Shown here: piece by piece, positions 27,304-36,451 of the stretch
How the letters are laid out: every line of letters begins with the position of its first letter
How positions within the stretch are numbered: position 1 is the stretch's first letter
Assembly (NCBI RefSeq): GCF_900176145.1
Contig: NZ_FWWY01000001.1
Span: forward strand, 3,515,011 to 3,579,010
Reading direction: 5' to 3'
Origin: Sulfobacillus thermosulfidooxidans DSM 9293
Lineage (GTDB): Bacteria; Bacillota; Sulfobacillia; Sulfobacillales; Sulfobacillaceae
DNA length: 64,000 nucleotides
The notes under the pieces: generated by a model
What the model was told of the DNA's origin: nothing
Database searches by the model: none
What the model saw: only the letters and a program-made list of their open reading frames with translations
Made by a program: the position numbers and the translations under genes

Positions 27304-27731
27304 GATTGTCGCCGCATTAACATCGTGATTTCTGCACTCATCAAGGGATTCCCATCATGATCTTCAGTCGTCATATGAACTTGGACAATCCCCCCTTGTT
27401 CATGATGGCGAAGATTAGTACAGACAAGCCGTACATGAATGGCCATACCGATCGTCACGGGACGCAAAAAACGGACATGGTCTAATCCATAAAGTGCGAT
27501 CACTTCAGGAGCTTTTAAGGGAATCAGACCAAAACTTATCGACAATGTGCCCAAGCCATGGAGAATTCTTTCTCCGTAGCGGGTCGATTTCGCGTAGGTC
27601 TCGTCGGTATGTAAGGGATAGTGGTCACCGCTCCATTCCGCAAATATATCGATATCCTCTGGTCGAATCGTGCGGGAAGAACTAATGTATGTATCTCCTA
27701 CATTGAACGACTCAAAATTCCGATCAAACAT
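27300..27731 (-). CDS. MaoC-like hot-dog dehydratase
   Basis: The short hot-dog protein (143 residues) has the (R)-hydratase signature AEWSGDHYPLHTDETYA, with Asp and His expected to activate water. It could act on an acyl-CoA or acyl-ACP enoyl substrate. ATG 27731 overlaps the coaBC stop and has AAGGGGAG upstream; the longer reading start at 27764 lies within coaBC. Its insertion between coaBC and priA is unlike Bacillus. The substrate cannot be told from sequence. Confidence 0.8.
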   Translation of the reverse strand: MFDRNFESFNVGDTYISSSRTIRPEDIDIFAEWSGDHYPLHTDETYAKSTRYGERILHGLGTLSISFGLIPLKAPEVIALYGLDHVRFLRPVTIGMAIHVRLVCTNLRHHEQGGIVQVHMTTEDHDGNPLMSAEITMLMRRQS

Positions 27732-28929
27732 TCGTCGGACTCCCCTTTTTGGGTTGGAGAACACTTAATAAATCGGCCACTTGACTCGCTAACTGCTCTT
27801 TGGTCATATGTTGTAACGTCGTATGTTCATCCTCAGGTCGAATGATCGCCGCTTTATATTCGCCATCTCCAAAACCGCGGGATGTGCCAACCTGATTAGC
27901 TATAATGGCATCAAGATGTTTTCGCCGCAATTTATCCCTTGCAGATTCCAGGACATTGTCGGTTTCTGCCGCAAATCCTATGAGAATGGTGGTATCACGA
28001 TATTTTCTTCCCAATTCAGCCATAATGTCAGGATTGGTTTCCATTATCCAAGTCAGATCTAATTGACTCTTTTTTTGTTTCTGCATGTGGGGATAAGCTG
28101 GTCGAAAATCGGATACAGCCGCGGCTCCGATAACTGTATCGATGTGTCCGATGTGGTTCTCAACCGCCCTTAACATATCGCGGGCCGAGACAATTTCCTC
28201 ATAGTGAACGTGATTAATCGCTAGCTCCCGTACGCGTGGACCATGAATGACCACCACCTCGGACCCCCGAGCGCTGAGTTCCCGAGCTAAAACGATTCCC
28301 ATAGTTCCCGTCGAAGGATTTGTTAAAATTCGTACCGGATCAAAATGTTCCCAAGTCGGACCGGTTGTAATCAATATGGAACGTCCTTGTAATGTCTTCG
28401 GTCGGAACAATGCCCATAACGCCTCGAGAATTTCTTCGGGTTCAGCCATGCGTCCAGGGCCTGTTAATCCCGAGGCTAAACGTCCTCGATTAGGACCTAT
28501 CACGGTAATCATGCGGTCGCGTGTTAAGTCTTGGAGGCGCGCCTGGGTCTGCGGGCTTTGCCACATTTCACTTTCCATGGCTGGGGCGACCAACACAGGC
28601 CCAGAAAATCCTTGAAAAATAAGGGTCAACAAATCAGACGATAAACCCAAAGAGAGTCGCGCCAGTAAATTTTGCGTTAGAGGAGCCACAATTATCACAT
28701 CAGCCCAATGGGCCATTTTTACATGCGAAAGGGGCCCCATCGGCTCATCCGTCGCATGAATTCCTACCGGATTTCCCGTTAGAGCACGAAAAGTTAACGG
28801 CCCAATAAATTGCGCCGCAGTTTCAGTCATCACCACAAAGACATCATGGCCAGCTTTCACTAGGCTGCTCGCCAATTCACAACTTTTGTAAGCGGCAATG
28901 CCGCCTCCAACACCTAAAATAATCCGCAT
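27724..28929 (-). CDS. coaBC: Phosphopantothenoylcysteine decarboxylase/synthetase (CoaBC), divergent
   Basis: The N-terminal half is a flavoprotein decarboxylase (GGGIAAYKSCELASSL, with an SHVKMAHWAD histidine segment). The C-terminal half is the phosphopantothenate-cysteine ligase with NPSTGTMG and KLRRKHLDAIIANQV. Together they make 4'-phosphopantetheine for CoA. The family motif PxMNxxMW reads PAMESEMW here, with Asn replaced by Glu, and the usual APATANT reads APLTQNL. Overall 401 residues is full length. The position between rpoZ and priA is the conserved one. Confidence 0.88.
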   Translation of the reverse strand: MRIILGVGGGIAAYKSCELASSLVKAGHDVFVVMTETAAQFIGPLTFRALTGNPVGIHATDEPMGPLSHVKMAHWADVIIVAPLTQNLLARLSLGLSSDLLTLIFQGFSGPVLVAPAMESEMWQSPQTQARLQDLTRDRMITVIGPNRGRLASGLTGPGRMAEPEEILEALWALFRPKTLQGRSILITTGPTWEHFDPVRILTNPSTGTMGIVLARELSARGSEVVVIHGPRVRELAINHVHYEEIVSARDMLRAVENHIGHIDTVIGAAAVSDFRPAYPHMQKQKKSQLDLTWIMETNPDIMAELGRKYRDTTILIGFAAETDNVLESARDKLRRKHLDAIIANQVGTSRGFGDGEYKAAIIRPEDEHTTLQHMTKEQLASQVADLLSVLQPKKGSPTNV

Positions 28930-28932
28930 ATC

Positions 28933-29145
28933 CTATTTAATGCCGACAGGAGGGACTTCTACCGTAATAAGTCCTTTGTGAATCTCTTCCAGAGCAATCG
29001 TTACCGGTTTGCTCGCATGACTTTCAACCAAGGGATGGCTACCTTCGGTAATGGCACGACCCCGGCGTGCCGCTGCTACAGCTAGTGCGTATTTGCTTTC
29101 ATGCCGTTCCGTTAATTCTTTCACTGTCAATCCACGTGGATCCAT
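28933..29145 (-). CDS. rpoZ: DNA-directed RNA polymerase omega subunit
   Basis: The 70-residue protein has SKYALAVAAARRGRAI, the omega signature, and a C-terminal IALEEIHKGLI segment. It stabilises the beta-prime subunit. ATG 29145 follows GAGGAG about ten bases upstream; an upstream in-frame start (29184) overlaps remA more deeply and is less likely. Confidence 0.92.
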   Translation of the reverse strand: MDPRGLTVKELTERHESKYALAVAAARRGRAITEGSHPLVESHASKPVTIALEEIHKGLITVEVPPVGIK

Positions 29146-29149
29146 GTGC

Positions 29150-29455
29150 CTATCGCTCCTCTTCTTCTGCTTCGACGGTGTCATCGTCGTCCTCGTCTTC
29201 GACCGCTGACACTTCTCGGCTGGCTAATCGGTTGGCGACCGTTTCCGGTTGAACAGCCGACAAAATGACATGATCGCTGTCCGTAATAATGACCGCACGC
29301 GTTCTCCGACCATAAGTCGCATCAATCAGCACGCCGCGATCGCGGGCCTCGGTAATAATGCGCTTAATAGGCGCCGAGTCAGGACTAACGATTGCCACGA
29401 TTCGGTTTGCAGAAACAATGTTACCAAACCCTATATTGACAAGTTTAATATCCAA
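29150..29455 (-). CDS. remA: RemA-like extracellular matrix regulator (DUF370)
   Basis: The first 80 residues match the RemA/YlzA family: [20 protein letters not shown] and the [21 protein letters not shown] helix. RemA forms DNA-binding rings that activate matrix and osmoprotection genes in Bacillus. A very acidic C-terminal tail of Glu/Asp runs is added here. In Bacillus gmk sits between remA and rpoZ; here rpoZ follows directly. It appears to open the long operon to recG's side. Confidence 0.9.
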   Translation of the reverse strand: MDIKLVNIGFGNIVSANRIVAIVSPDSAPIKRIITEARDRGVLIDATYGRRTRAVIITDSDHVILSAVQPETVANRLASREVSAVEDEDDDDTVEAEEEER

Positions 29456-29641
29456 GCCTTAGCCTCCCGAAGTGGCTTGCAGAGCATCCTTACCCACTCT
29501 GCTATCGTTTTTCATCATATCATAGATGCTGAGTAACAGACTAACTTTGCGTGATAGCAAAGCACATCCATATTCCATCATCTCTCATCGTTATATGCAT
29601 CTTAGACCGCCATGGTTCGGGGTTCCTCATACGACAAGACA

Positions 29642-30703
29642 TCAAAGTTTATGAAAAAAAGAGGACTTAGCCCATTCGGCCAAGAGCCCTAAGGGACGAT
29701 CGCCAATGACACTGATACAATGGGATCCATAACGAAAAGATAGTGTACTCCATAAACCATCAGTCATCCCACTAAATCCGGGATAACCCTGCACCGGGTT
29801 ATGGTAACGACGGCATGCCTCGGCTTCAGCTGATTGCATGGAAGAAACAACCACCATAACTTGGTTGAGTCCGTGACCATAACGTATGACTTCCTGATGC
29901 GGCCACTGGGAAATATGGGTTTGAGTTAGAGGACCAAAATGTTCCGGCACCATATGCTCCACTAACCCTTTGGACCACTCAACATGTGTCATGCGGTAGG
30001 TATTGAGTAATACAGGACCTTTTACAGACGGTCCCGGGTTCCCCGATGAATAGACCAACGCTTTGGCTTGAAATTCCAGGTGCCGGCCTCGGTACAATGC
30101 CACACCCAAGGGTTCTGCTGTACGGCCCTGAAAGAAATAGGTCATCCGGGTAAGCGATACCGGTACCCGAGGATGGACCAAATTCACAACATAACAGGGC
30201 ACCCCAGCTATCATGGTTTGACCCACATGTACTTGCCATTCTTGTAATTGTTTGAACGTCGGCAACATCCATTTTATCGGCCACGGCAATACGTCATTTA
30301 CACCGGCATTGACCAGTAATCGTGTCTGGTTCTTCGGATTAACTAGCTGGATCTTGCCATCATTCGCTAATAAGGTGGATAGAATCTTTCCGTTCATGGC
30401 GAGAGCATCGACACGCCAAAGTTGGGGAGATGCCTCATAGAAATTAATCAGTCGGGTTGCAGGATCTTCCATAATCTTGTGAACCCATGGTCCCCAATCG
30501 GCAGCAAATGGGGCATGGGTCAATGCCAACGTCTCCACAAAGTTTCCCTGTCTGATCGCTGCATAGCTTCTTTGCACAATTTCTCGAGCACTTTCTTGAG
30601 GTAATGTCCCGTGAGCCTCAGCAGCTGGTGTCACATAAATCAAAATGCCTGCCACCACCGCGCCCAAGGCACTGATTACGGTCATAAACTGGGTTTTCCT
30701 CAT
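29642..30703 (-). CDS. Secreted protein of unknown function with LolA/RseB-like character
   Basis: ATG 30703 has GGGAGG upstream, and residues 1-32 form a signal peptide or anchor (basic start, long hydrophobic stretch, alanine-rich end near PAAEAHG). The mature part of about 320 residues has an N-terminal helical segment, then a strand-rich region (LWRVDALAMNGKILSTLLA, GKIQLVNPKNQTRLLV) that recalls LolA/RseB lipid- or peptide-sensing folds. The final FRYGSHCISVIGDRPL recalls the RseB C-terminus. The family is not certain. No anti-sigma factor is adjacent. Confidence 0.5.
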   Translation of the reverse strand: MRKTQFMTVISALGAVVAGILIYVTPAAEAHGTLPQESAREIVQRSYAAIRQGNFVETLALTHAPFAADWGPWVHKIMEDPATRLINFYEASPQLWRVDALAMNGKILSTLLANDGKIQLVNPKNQTRLLVNAGVNDVLPWPIKWMLPTFKQLQEWQVHVGQTMIAGVPCYVVNLVHPRVPVSLTRMTYFFQGRTAEPLGVALYRGRHLEFQAKALVYSSGNPGPSVKGPVLLNTYRMTHVEWSKGLVEHMVPEHFGPLTQTHISQWPHQEVIRYGHGLNQVMVVVSSMQSAEAEACRRYHNPVQGYPGFSGMTDGLWSTLSFRYGSHCISVIGDRPLGLLAEWAKSSFFHKL

Positions 30704-31022
30704 CTTGCCACCTCCCGAGGTTATTCTACCCGGAACTGGACAAGATATCCGGTCTATTCGCGACTTAAACGCAAGACCCAAGTTATCTCCAAGTGGTGAA
30801 TCTAGACCATCACCATCAGCATACCAAATAGCACCATGATGATACTTCTATTGCCACAACACACCTTATGCGACCTTATATCCCCATTTTAGATGTACGG
30901 GTCTTGCCAACCATTTTCTGAGACAATATGATCCAGCCTTCGACTCCTCTATTGCCTTGAAAAATTTATAAGATTTTAATTCTAGCCTTGTATCTTAATT
31001 AGGAAAGATCAGATTGTGACAC

Positions 31023-31052
31023 GGGAAATAAATTTCGTCGATATTATTTCCC
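31023..31052. repeat. Perfect 9-bp inverted repeat upstream of dedA
   Basis: GGGAAATAA and TTATTTCCC flank a 12-base centre. It could be an operator or a transcript hairpin. No T-tract follows. Confidence 0.5.
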
Positions 31053-31100
31053 TGTGAATTCCGTGAGTACAGTCCGTTCCTTATTGACAGGTGCGAGAGT

Positions 31101-31133
31101 TCGTCATCAAGTCGTCATCAAGTCGTCATCAAG
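31101..31133 (+). promoter_or_regulatory. Three tandem 11-bp repeats ahead of the dedA promoter
   Basis: TCGTCATCAAG is repeated three times without a mismatch. The 11-base period places each copy on the same DNA face, the arrangement bound by OmpR/PhoB-type response regulators. TATACT lies 21 bases downstream. Confidence 0.65.
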
Positions 31134-31201
31134 GAAGAATTACCCGTCACATGATATACTATGACCTAATCCACTCGATAAACTGAAGAGGAGACTGTCC
31201 T

Positions 31202-31864
31202 GTGCTGGCTGCTGTTCATACGGTGACTCAATGGCTTAACGAAGCGGGATATCTCGCGGTCTATATTGTATTACTTGTGGAAAGCATTGGAATTCCTAGC
31301 CCATCAGAAATTATCTTGCTTTTCTCCGGATATGAGGTATGGCTAGGGCATTTTTCCTATCCCATTGTGGTTTTGGTCGCTGCAGCCGGAAGTACCACAG
31401 GAGCTACCGGAGCATATTTCATTGCCCGCTTGGGAGGACGTCCTCTCATCCTTAAGCATTTTCGCTGGGTTTTTCGAACGCCCGAACGTCTAGCCTACTG
31501 GGAAAACTATTTTCGTACGAAAGGGGACAAAGTTGTTCTCATTGGGCGCATCATCTCCGGCGTGCGTATGATTATTTCGTTTCCTGCGGGCCTTTTTGAA
31601 ATGCCCTATCCTCGCTTTCTCTTATATACGATTTTGGGTTCAATTATGTGGCCCTTAATTGCCGTCACCGCTGGGTACTTGCTCGGTCCCCATGTGGTAT
31701 CTGGTCTCGAAGCCACGAAAAAGTACGAGACACCCGTGCTGATTGGATTAGTTTTATTAATCGCTCTATGGTGGTGGTATGAACGCCGTAAAAAGAAACG
31801 GCAAATCATCACCCCGGTACCCGAAGATGATCATATCGATGCGCAAGACACCACGAAACCCTAA
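31202..31864 (+). CDS. DedA family membrane protein
   Basis: The 220 residues begin at GTG 31202 behind GAGGAG. The N-terminal ESIGIPSPSEIILLFSGY and the central GRIISGVRMIISFPAGLFEMPYPRF match the DedA/SNARE-associated re-entrant loop family, thought to act as undecaprenyl-phosphate or phospholipid transporters. Four to five hydrophobic helices precede a charged KKKRQ cytoplasmic tail. It is a single gene with its own regulatory region. Confidence 0.9.
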   Translation: MLAAVHTVTQWLNEAGYLAVYIVLLVESIGIPSPSEIILLFSGYEVWLGHFSYPIVVLVAAAGSTTGATGAYFIARLGGRPLILKHFRWVFRTPERLAYWENYFRTKGDKVVLIGRIISGVRMIISFPAGLFEMPYPRFLLYTILGSIMWPLIAVTAGYLLGPHVVSGLEATKKYETPVLIGLVLLIALWWWYERRKKKRQIITPVPEDDHIDAQDTTKP

Positions 31865-31889
31865 AGAGTTGGCGATAATGCCTGACAAA

Positions 31890-31918
31890 AAATCGCGGAC
31901 TTCTGATATCCGCGATTT
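31890..31918. terminator. Bidirectional terminator between dedA and dapF
   Basis: AAATCGCGGA and TCCGCGATTT form a perfect 10-bp stem with a 9-base loop. It lies between two convergent genes, with T- and A-rich flanks. Confidence 0.75.
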
Positions 31919-31935
31919 CTGATTTGGCAGTCGCT

Positions 31936-32802
31936 TTATCGTAATTCAAAAACTCCTTGACAAATTTCTTGTGCTGTTCCCGTCAAATAGACGACGCCCG
32001 TCCCCTCGTCCCAGGAAGCTTCCAGTGTACCTCCTGGCACGGAAATGGTGGCATGGCGCTCGACGCGCTCGGTGAGAACCGCTGCCACGATAGCAGCCGA
32101 GACCCCTGTACCGCAGGCTAAGGTCAATCCCGCACCTCGTTCCCAATGTCGCATCCGCAAATGATGGGAATCAACAACCTCGACCGAATGCACATTGGTC
32201 CGGTGGGGAAACATCGGATGATGCTCTATTTTCTGTCCCAAGCGTGCCATAGTCTGTTCGTCCCACAACGGTCCAAAAATAATAACATGAGGATTCCCCA
32301 TTGATACACAGGTAATGTGCAGCATCGTCTCATCAAGGTCCAAAGGCTCGTCAATGCACGTAGATTCCCCTTGACCCAGCATACCGATCTCGTGCCGTGT
32401 GAGCCGAGGGACTCCCATATTGACCCGGATAACCGACGCTCTCCCCTCTTCGGTTTTCAAAACCTCCGGGTATAATAGGCCCGCTCCGGTCTCTATGGCC
32501 TGGCCGGGATCAAATTCACCCCGGTCATAAAGCCATTTGGTCATCGCACGCAGTCCATTACCACACATTTCAGATTCGGATCCATCGGCATTAAAAATCC
32601 GCATACGTACGGGAGCCACCTTCGACGGTGCAATCAAAATAATGCCGTCACTTCCGACGCCAAAATGTCGGTCACTCATCTTGATGGCATAGTCTTTCCA
32701 AACGTCATCGGGAACCTCCTCCATGTCCCTGATATCTATAAACAAATAATCGTTTCCTAAACCATGCATCTTCGTAAAACGTAAGGGTTCCAATTGTCCC
32801 AC
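31936..32802 (-). CDS. dapF: Diaminopimelate epimerase
   Basis: It interconverts LL- and meso-diaminopimelate for lysine and peptidoglycan. FTKMHGLGNDYLFID begins the first half, CGNGLRAMTKWLYD carries the first catalytic Cys, and LACGTGVSAAIVAA the second. 288 residues is full length. A possible sigmaA promoter lies 90 bases upstream. Confidence 0.97.
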   Translation of the reverse strand: MGQLEPLRFTKMHGLGNDYLFIDIRDMEEVPDDVWKDYAIKMSDRHFGVGSDGIILIAPSKVAPVRMRIFNADGSESEMCGNGLRAMTKWLYDRGEFDPGQAIETGAGLLYPEVLKTEEGRASVIRVNMGVPRLTRHEIGMLGQGESTCIDEPLDLDETMLHITCVSMGNPHVIIFGPLWDEQTMARLGQKIEHHPMFPHRTNVHSVEVVDSHHLRMRHWERGAGLTLACGTGVSAAIVAAVLTERVERHATISVPGGTLEASWDEGTGVVYLTGTAQEICQGVFELR

Positions 32803-32890
32803 CCCAAGGCTCCTCCTTTTCTTCCCTCAAGCTAATTTCTTAAAGAGCGTACTCTCGTGATCTTTTCATTAAGCACAATGGATTCCTCCC

Positions 32891-32918
32891 ATTATATAGT
32901 TCTTGATTGCGTGGTCAT
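32891..32918 (-). promoter_or_regulatory. Probable dapF promoter
   Basis: TATAAT (32896-32891) follows ATGACC (32918-32913) with a 16-base spacer on the minus strand. The -35 is weak. Confidence 0.5.
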
Positions 32919-32953
32919 AGACCCCATAGACCGACCTGAGGCACCTGAGGCAA

Positions 32954-35617
32954 TTACTGCACTGAACCGTGAACAAAATGACGAATCGGCCTCAAAACAA
33001 CGTCACGGACGGCAGCCAGCAATTGAATAAAGCCGGATGCCAGTACCACTATTCCCCAATCCAACAAACCTAAGGGATCGGTCTTAAAAAGTTCTCGGAG
33101 GCTCGGTACATAAATAATCGCCAATAACATCATCACGGAGGACAACACGGCCAACACAGCCCAGATATTAGAAAACAACCCGATTTCTAAAAAGCTGCGA
33201 TCCTCAGCCCGGGCATCAAACACATGAAACAGTTGACTCATAATTAATGTGGCTAAGGCCATGGTTCTGGCTTCCCGTAATCCCATACCCCATAATTGTA
33301 GCGACCAAATAAAAACCAGCAACGTACTGACCCCTATTAAAAGACCACGGAACGCAATTTTCGTGCCGAGTCCCCGAGCAAAAATACTTTCATTGGGATC
33401 ACGAGGTGGCCGATCCATCACGCCGGGGCTTGGCGGATCAACGCCTAAAGCCATCGCGGGTAAGCCGTCGGTTACGAGATTGACAAAGAGAATTTGGATG
33501 GGCAATAAAGGTAAGGGCAATCCCAAGAACGCTGCTAAGAACATCACCAAAACTTCACCAACATTGCACGATAATAAATAGCGGATAAACTTGCGGATGT
33601 TATCGTAAATCGCTCGTCCTTCTTCAATAGCACGGACAATAGTCGCGAAATTATCATCGGTTAAAATCATCGCCGACGCTTCTTTGGTGACGTCTGTTCC
33701 CGTTTTGCCCATCGCTACGCCAATATCCGCTTCTTTAAGAGCTGGCGCATCATTGACCCCGTCTCCGGTCATGGCCACGACTTCCCCATGGGCTTTCCAT
33801 GCACGCACAACGCGAAGTTTGTGTGGCGGTGAGACCCGTGCATAAATCCGAATGTTTTCTACGCGCTGAGCCAAGTCCGTATCCGTCAAAGTATCCAATT
33901 CGGGTCCCGTAATGATTTCATCGGCTCCAGCGACCATGCCCATGGCTTCACCGATAGCGCGAGCGGTTTTTGGATGATCCCCGGTAATCATAACCGTTCG
34001 CAATCCTGCCCGTTTGGCATCTTTCACGGCTTGCACGGCTTCGGGGCGCGGAGGATCCATCATCCCCACTAGTCCCAGGAGAATTAAATCGCGTTCCCAA
34101 TGATCTTGGGGTTCCTCCCCCGTTGTGGAACGATAGGCAACCCCTAACACGCGCAGTGCCCGCGCCGCCATGTCATCATTAATGCTCCGAATGCGCTGAC
34201 GCCATTCATTATCTAGTAGGACCAGGCGGCCATCAATTTCGAGATATCGACAGAATCCCAACAACACATCGGGGGCTCCTTTAACGAAAACGGTATAACG
34301 ATTATGTCGGTCGACTGTGAGAACTGCCATCCGTTGTCTTTCGGATTCGAAAGGAATTTCTCCCTTTCGCAAATATTCTGAAGCCACCTCGCTTAAGTCA
34401 ATCCCCCCATGGTTCGCTGCCCAAAGCAGCGCAATTTCTGTGGGATCGCCTTTAGCCTTATCCGGATTATCTGGATCCTTCTCATCGACAGAGGCATTAT
34501 TACAAAGCGCAGCCGCCGTATACAACTTGGGCAACGTCGGGGAAGTCCTCGACTCATCAGTGGTATCAATAAAGTCATTATCAACCCAAATCTGTGTCAC
34601 GGTCATTTGATTTTTCGTCAAGGTACCAGTCTTATCGGTACAAATAACCGTTGTGCAACCTAACGTTTCTACAGCTGGCAATCGCCGAACGATCGCATGG
34701 GCTTTAATCATGCGCTGCACCCCTAAAGCTAGCGCAATGGTCACAATGGCCGGTAAGCCCTCAGGAATTGCGGCAACAGCTAAACTGACTCCTGTTAGAA
34801 ACATCTGGTAAAGGGGCTCGCCACGAAATAATCCGGTAACCACAACCACCATGACAATCAATAGAGACAAATACACTAAAATCTTGCCGAGATGTTCAAG
34901 GCGTCGTTGTAATGGCGTCTGATCTTCCACCGCTTCACGCATCAAATTAGCGATATTGCCCATTTCTGTATGCATCCCGGTTTCCACTACCAAAGCCTTT
35001 GCTCGGCCTCTGGCTACCGTCGTGCCCATATAAACCATGTTACGACGGTCAGCTACCGGAATATCTGGCCGTGATAATGGCTCTGTTGTTTTGCTCACCG
35101 ACTGCGATTCTCCTGTTAAAGGCGCCTCGTCCGTTTGTAAGCCATGCACTTCGATAAGACGACAATCCGCGGGAATGCGGTCTCCCGCCTCCAGTTCGAT
35201 AATGTCTCCGGGTACGAGTTCTTCTGCTGGCAACATATCAACTTGTCCCCCACGGACAACCCGTGCCTCAGGCGCTGTCAGAGCCTTTAGGGTCTCAACA
35301 GATTTCTCCGCGCGATATTCTTGGACAAATCCCAATATCGCGTTCATGACCACGATGGCCACAATCGTGATAGCGTCACCGACTTCCCCGAGAAGAAACG
35401 AAACCACTGTCGCTCCGATTAACACGAGTACCATGAAGTCTTGAAATTGACTAAAAAAAATACTCCACCATGGTGTCTTGTCTGCCTCTTGAATTGCATT
35501 CAAGCCGATTTCCTGTAACCGCGACTCTGCTTCAGATGTACTCAACCCTCTGTGTGAATCAGAGCGGAGTTGAATAATGGCTTCATCGCTAGTTAAGGTA
35601 TGCCAGATTTCTGCCAC
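32954..35617 (-). CDS. P-type Ca2+-transporting ATPase (P2A type)
   Basis: About 887 residues with the P-type order: actuator TGESQSV, phosphorylation CTDKTGTLTKNQ, nucleotide KGAPDVLL and hinge MTGDGVNDAPAL. The membrane motif AIPEGLPAIVTIALALG and absence of N-terminal metal-binding domains point to Ca2+ (or Mn2+) export of the SERCA-like class. GTG 35617 lies six bases after AGGAGGG, and I prefer it over upstream in-frame starts that precede or abut that site. Ten membrane helices are expected. Confidence 0.93.
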   Translation of the reverse strand: MAEIWHTLTSDEAIIQLRSDSHRGLSTSEAESRLQEIGLNAIQEADKTPWWSIFFSQFQDFMVLVLIGATVVSFLLGEVGDAITIVAIVVMNAILGFVQEYRAEKSVETLKALTAPEARVVRGGQVDMLPAEELVPGDIIELEAGDRIPADCRLIEVHGLQTDEAPLTGESQSVSKTTEPLSRPDIPVADRRNMVYMGTTVARGRAKALVVETGMHTEMGNIANLMREAVEDQTPLQRRLEHLGKILVYLSLLIVMVVVVTGLFRGEPLYQMFLTGVSLAVAAIPEGLPAIVTIALALGVQRMIKAHAIVRRLPAVETLGCTTVICTDKTGTLTKNQMTVTQIWVDNDFIDTTDESRTSPTLPKLYTAAALCNNASVDEKDPDNPDKAKGDPTEIALLWAANHGGIDLSEVASEYLRKGEIPFESERQRMAVLTVDRHNRYTVFVKGAPDVLLGFCRYLEIDGRLVLLDNEWRQRIRSINDDMAARALRVLGVAYRSTTGEEPQDHWERDLILLGLVGMMDPPRPEAVQAVKDAKRAGLRTVMITGDHPKTARAIGEAMGMVAGADEIITGPELDTLTDTDLAQRVENIRIYARVSPPHKLRVVRAWKAHGEVVAMTGDGVNDAPALKEADIGVAMGKTGTDVTKEASAMILTDDNFATIVRAIEEGRAIYDNIRKFIRYLLSCNVGEVLVMFLAAFLGLPLPLLPIQILFVNLVTDGLPAMALGVDPPSPGVMDRPPRDPNESIFARGLGTKIAFRGLLIGVSTLLVFIWSLQLWGMGLREARTMALATLIMSQLFHVFDARAEDRSFLEIGLFSNIWAVLAVLSSVMMLLAIIYVPSLRELFKTDPLGLLDWGIVVLASGFIQLLAAVRDVVLRPIRHFVHGSVQ

Positions 35618-35841
35618 ACCCATCCCTCCTGTCTCCACTTCGCCTTATTCTTATGAAACTAAGGACAAGATCAGAACGAAACAGGGCAGCCAGAACACCT
35701 TCATTGTCATCCTCTAAAATTGTCATGTTATTATGTCAATTTACATCAATGCCACAATGGAAGCGATAGATCTGTATCCACTGCCGCGCGTTATAATCGC
35801 TTACGCAAAGGCTCCGTACAAAAATTATAGGAGGGAACATC

Positions 35842-35985
35842 ATGAAGAAGTTTCATTTCTACTGGATGGATCGTCCCGGAGAGTATCACTGGGTTCAATA
35901 TGGACAACAAATTCGTCCTGACACCAAGGATAATGCTAAAGCTTCAAACTTACCATTCGTACCTTTTTGGCGAAACAAACTATGA
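35842..35985 (+). CDS. Small protein of unknown function (47 residues)
   Basis: ATG 35842 follows GGAGGG at a good distance, and a TATAAT at 35792-35797 could serve as -10. The peptide is rich in aromatic and basic residues (KKFHFYWMDRPGEY, PFVPFWRNKL) and has no membrane segment. A strong hairpin terminator follows. I know no family for it. Confidence 0.6.
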   Translation: MKKFHFYWMDRPGEYHWVQYGQQIRPDTKDNAKASNLPFVPFWRNKL

Positions 35986-36026
35986 GACGTAGCATGGCGG
36001 GGAAAATCCCGAGTGATCAGAAATAA

Positions 36027-36063
36027 ATCGCCTAGGAACATGCATATTAGGTTCCTAGGCGAT
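36027..36063. terminator. Terminator after the 47-residue gene
   Basis: ATCGCCTAGGAAC and GTTCCTAGGCGAT form a perfect 13-bp stem around an 11-base loop. It sits between convergent genes, so it may act in both directions. Confidence 0.8.
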
Positions 36064-36085
36064 CGGATTTCTTAAATATGTAACG

Positions 36086-36451
36086 TTACTGCATATTTCG
36101 GGTAATCTTATCCCGAATTTGCGCGTCAACTTCTCCTAGAGACTCTTGCATCAGGTTTAGATCACGTTCCGCAAGATTTTTGGGTAATTCCCCTGACGCT
36201 TTCATGCGGACTGCCAAAAACCGTTTCAACTCTTCATCAGGTAACGCTGCGGCCAATTTTAAATTGGTCAGGCATAAGTTCTTATATTGCTCATCATTGG
36301 CTTTTTCAGCCATTTCCTTAATTAAGTTGTGCAAAGCGGCCACTTGTTCAGATTCCGATAGCGGCATAAGTTGCTGAAATAACTGTCCCATTTTCGCTTC
36401 GCGTTCATTAGGACTTAATGACGCGATGGCAAGAATGTCCATGTCAGACAT
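36086..36451 (-). CDS. Helical protein of unknown function (121 residues)
   Basis: ATG 36451 has GGGAGG seven bases upstream. The sequence is almost entirely amphipathic helix with many Glu, Lys and Leu (REAKMGQLFQQLMPLSES, DEELKRFLAVRMKAS), no cysteine pairs and no membrane span. It looks like a small cytosolic helical bundle. I cannot place it in a family, and no partner gene is adjacent. Confidence 0.6.
   Translation of the reverse strand: MSDMDILAIASLSPNEREAKMGQLFQQLMPLSESEQVAALHNLIKEMAEKANDEQYKNLCLTNLKLAAALPDEELKRFLAVRMKASGELPKNLAERDLNLMQESLGEVDAQIRDKITRNMQ

Larger units (their letters stand above)
30704..31201. other. Intergenic region between the secreted-protein gene and dedA
   Basis: Roughly 500 bases without a credible gene. 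It contains the inverted repeat at 31023-31052 and the three 11-base repeats at 31101-31133 described separately. A TATACT at 31155-31160 is the likely -10 element of dedA. Confidence 0.6.

Noticed and set aside
31101-31133. Three short direct repeats as a CRISPR array
   Set aside because: The units are 11 bases with no spacers between them, so they are tandem repeats.
32800-32890. Possible 12-codon leader peptide upstream of dapF
   Set aside because: No attenuator structure or amino-acid run supports it.
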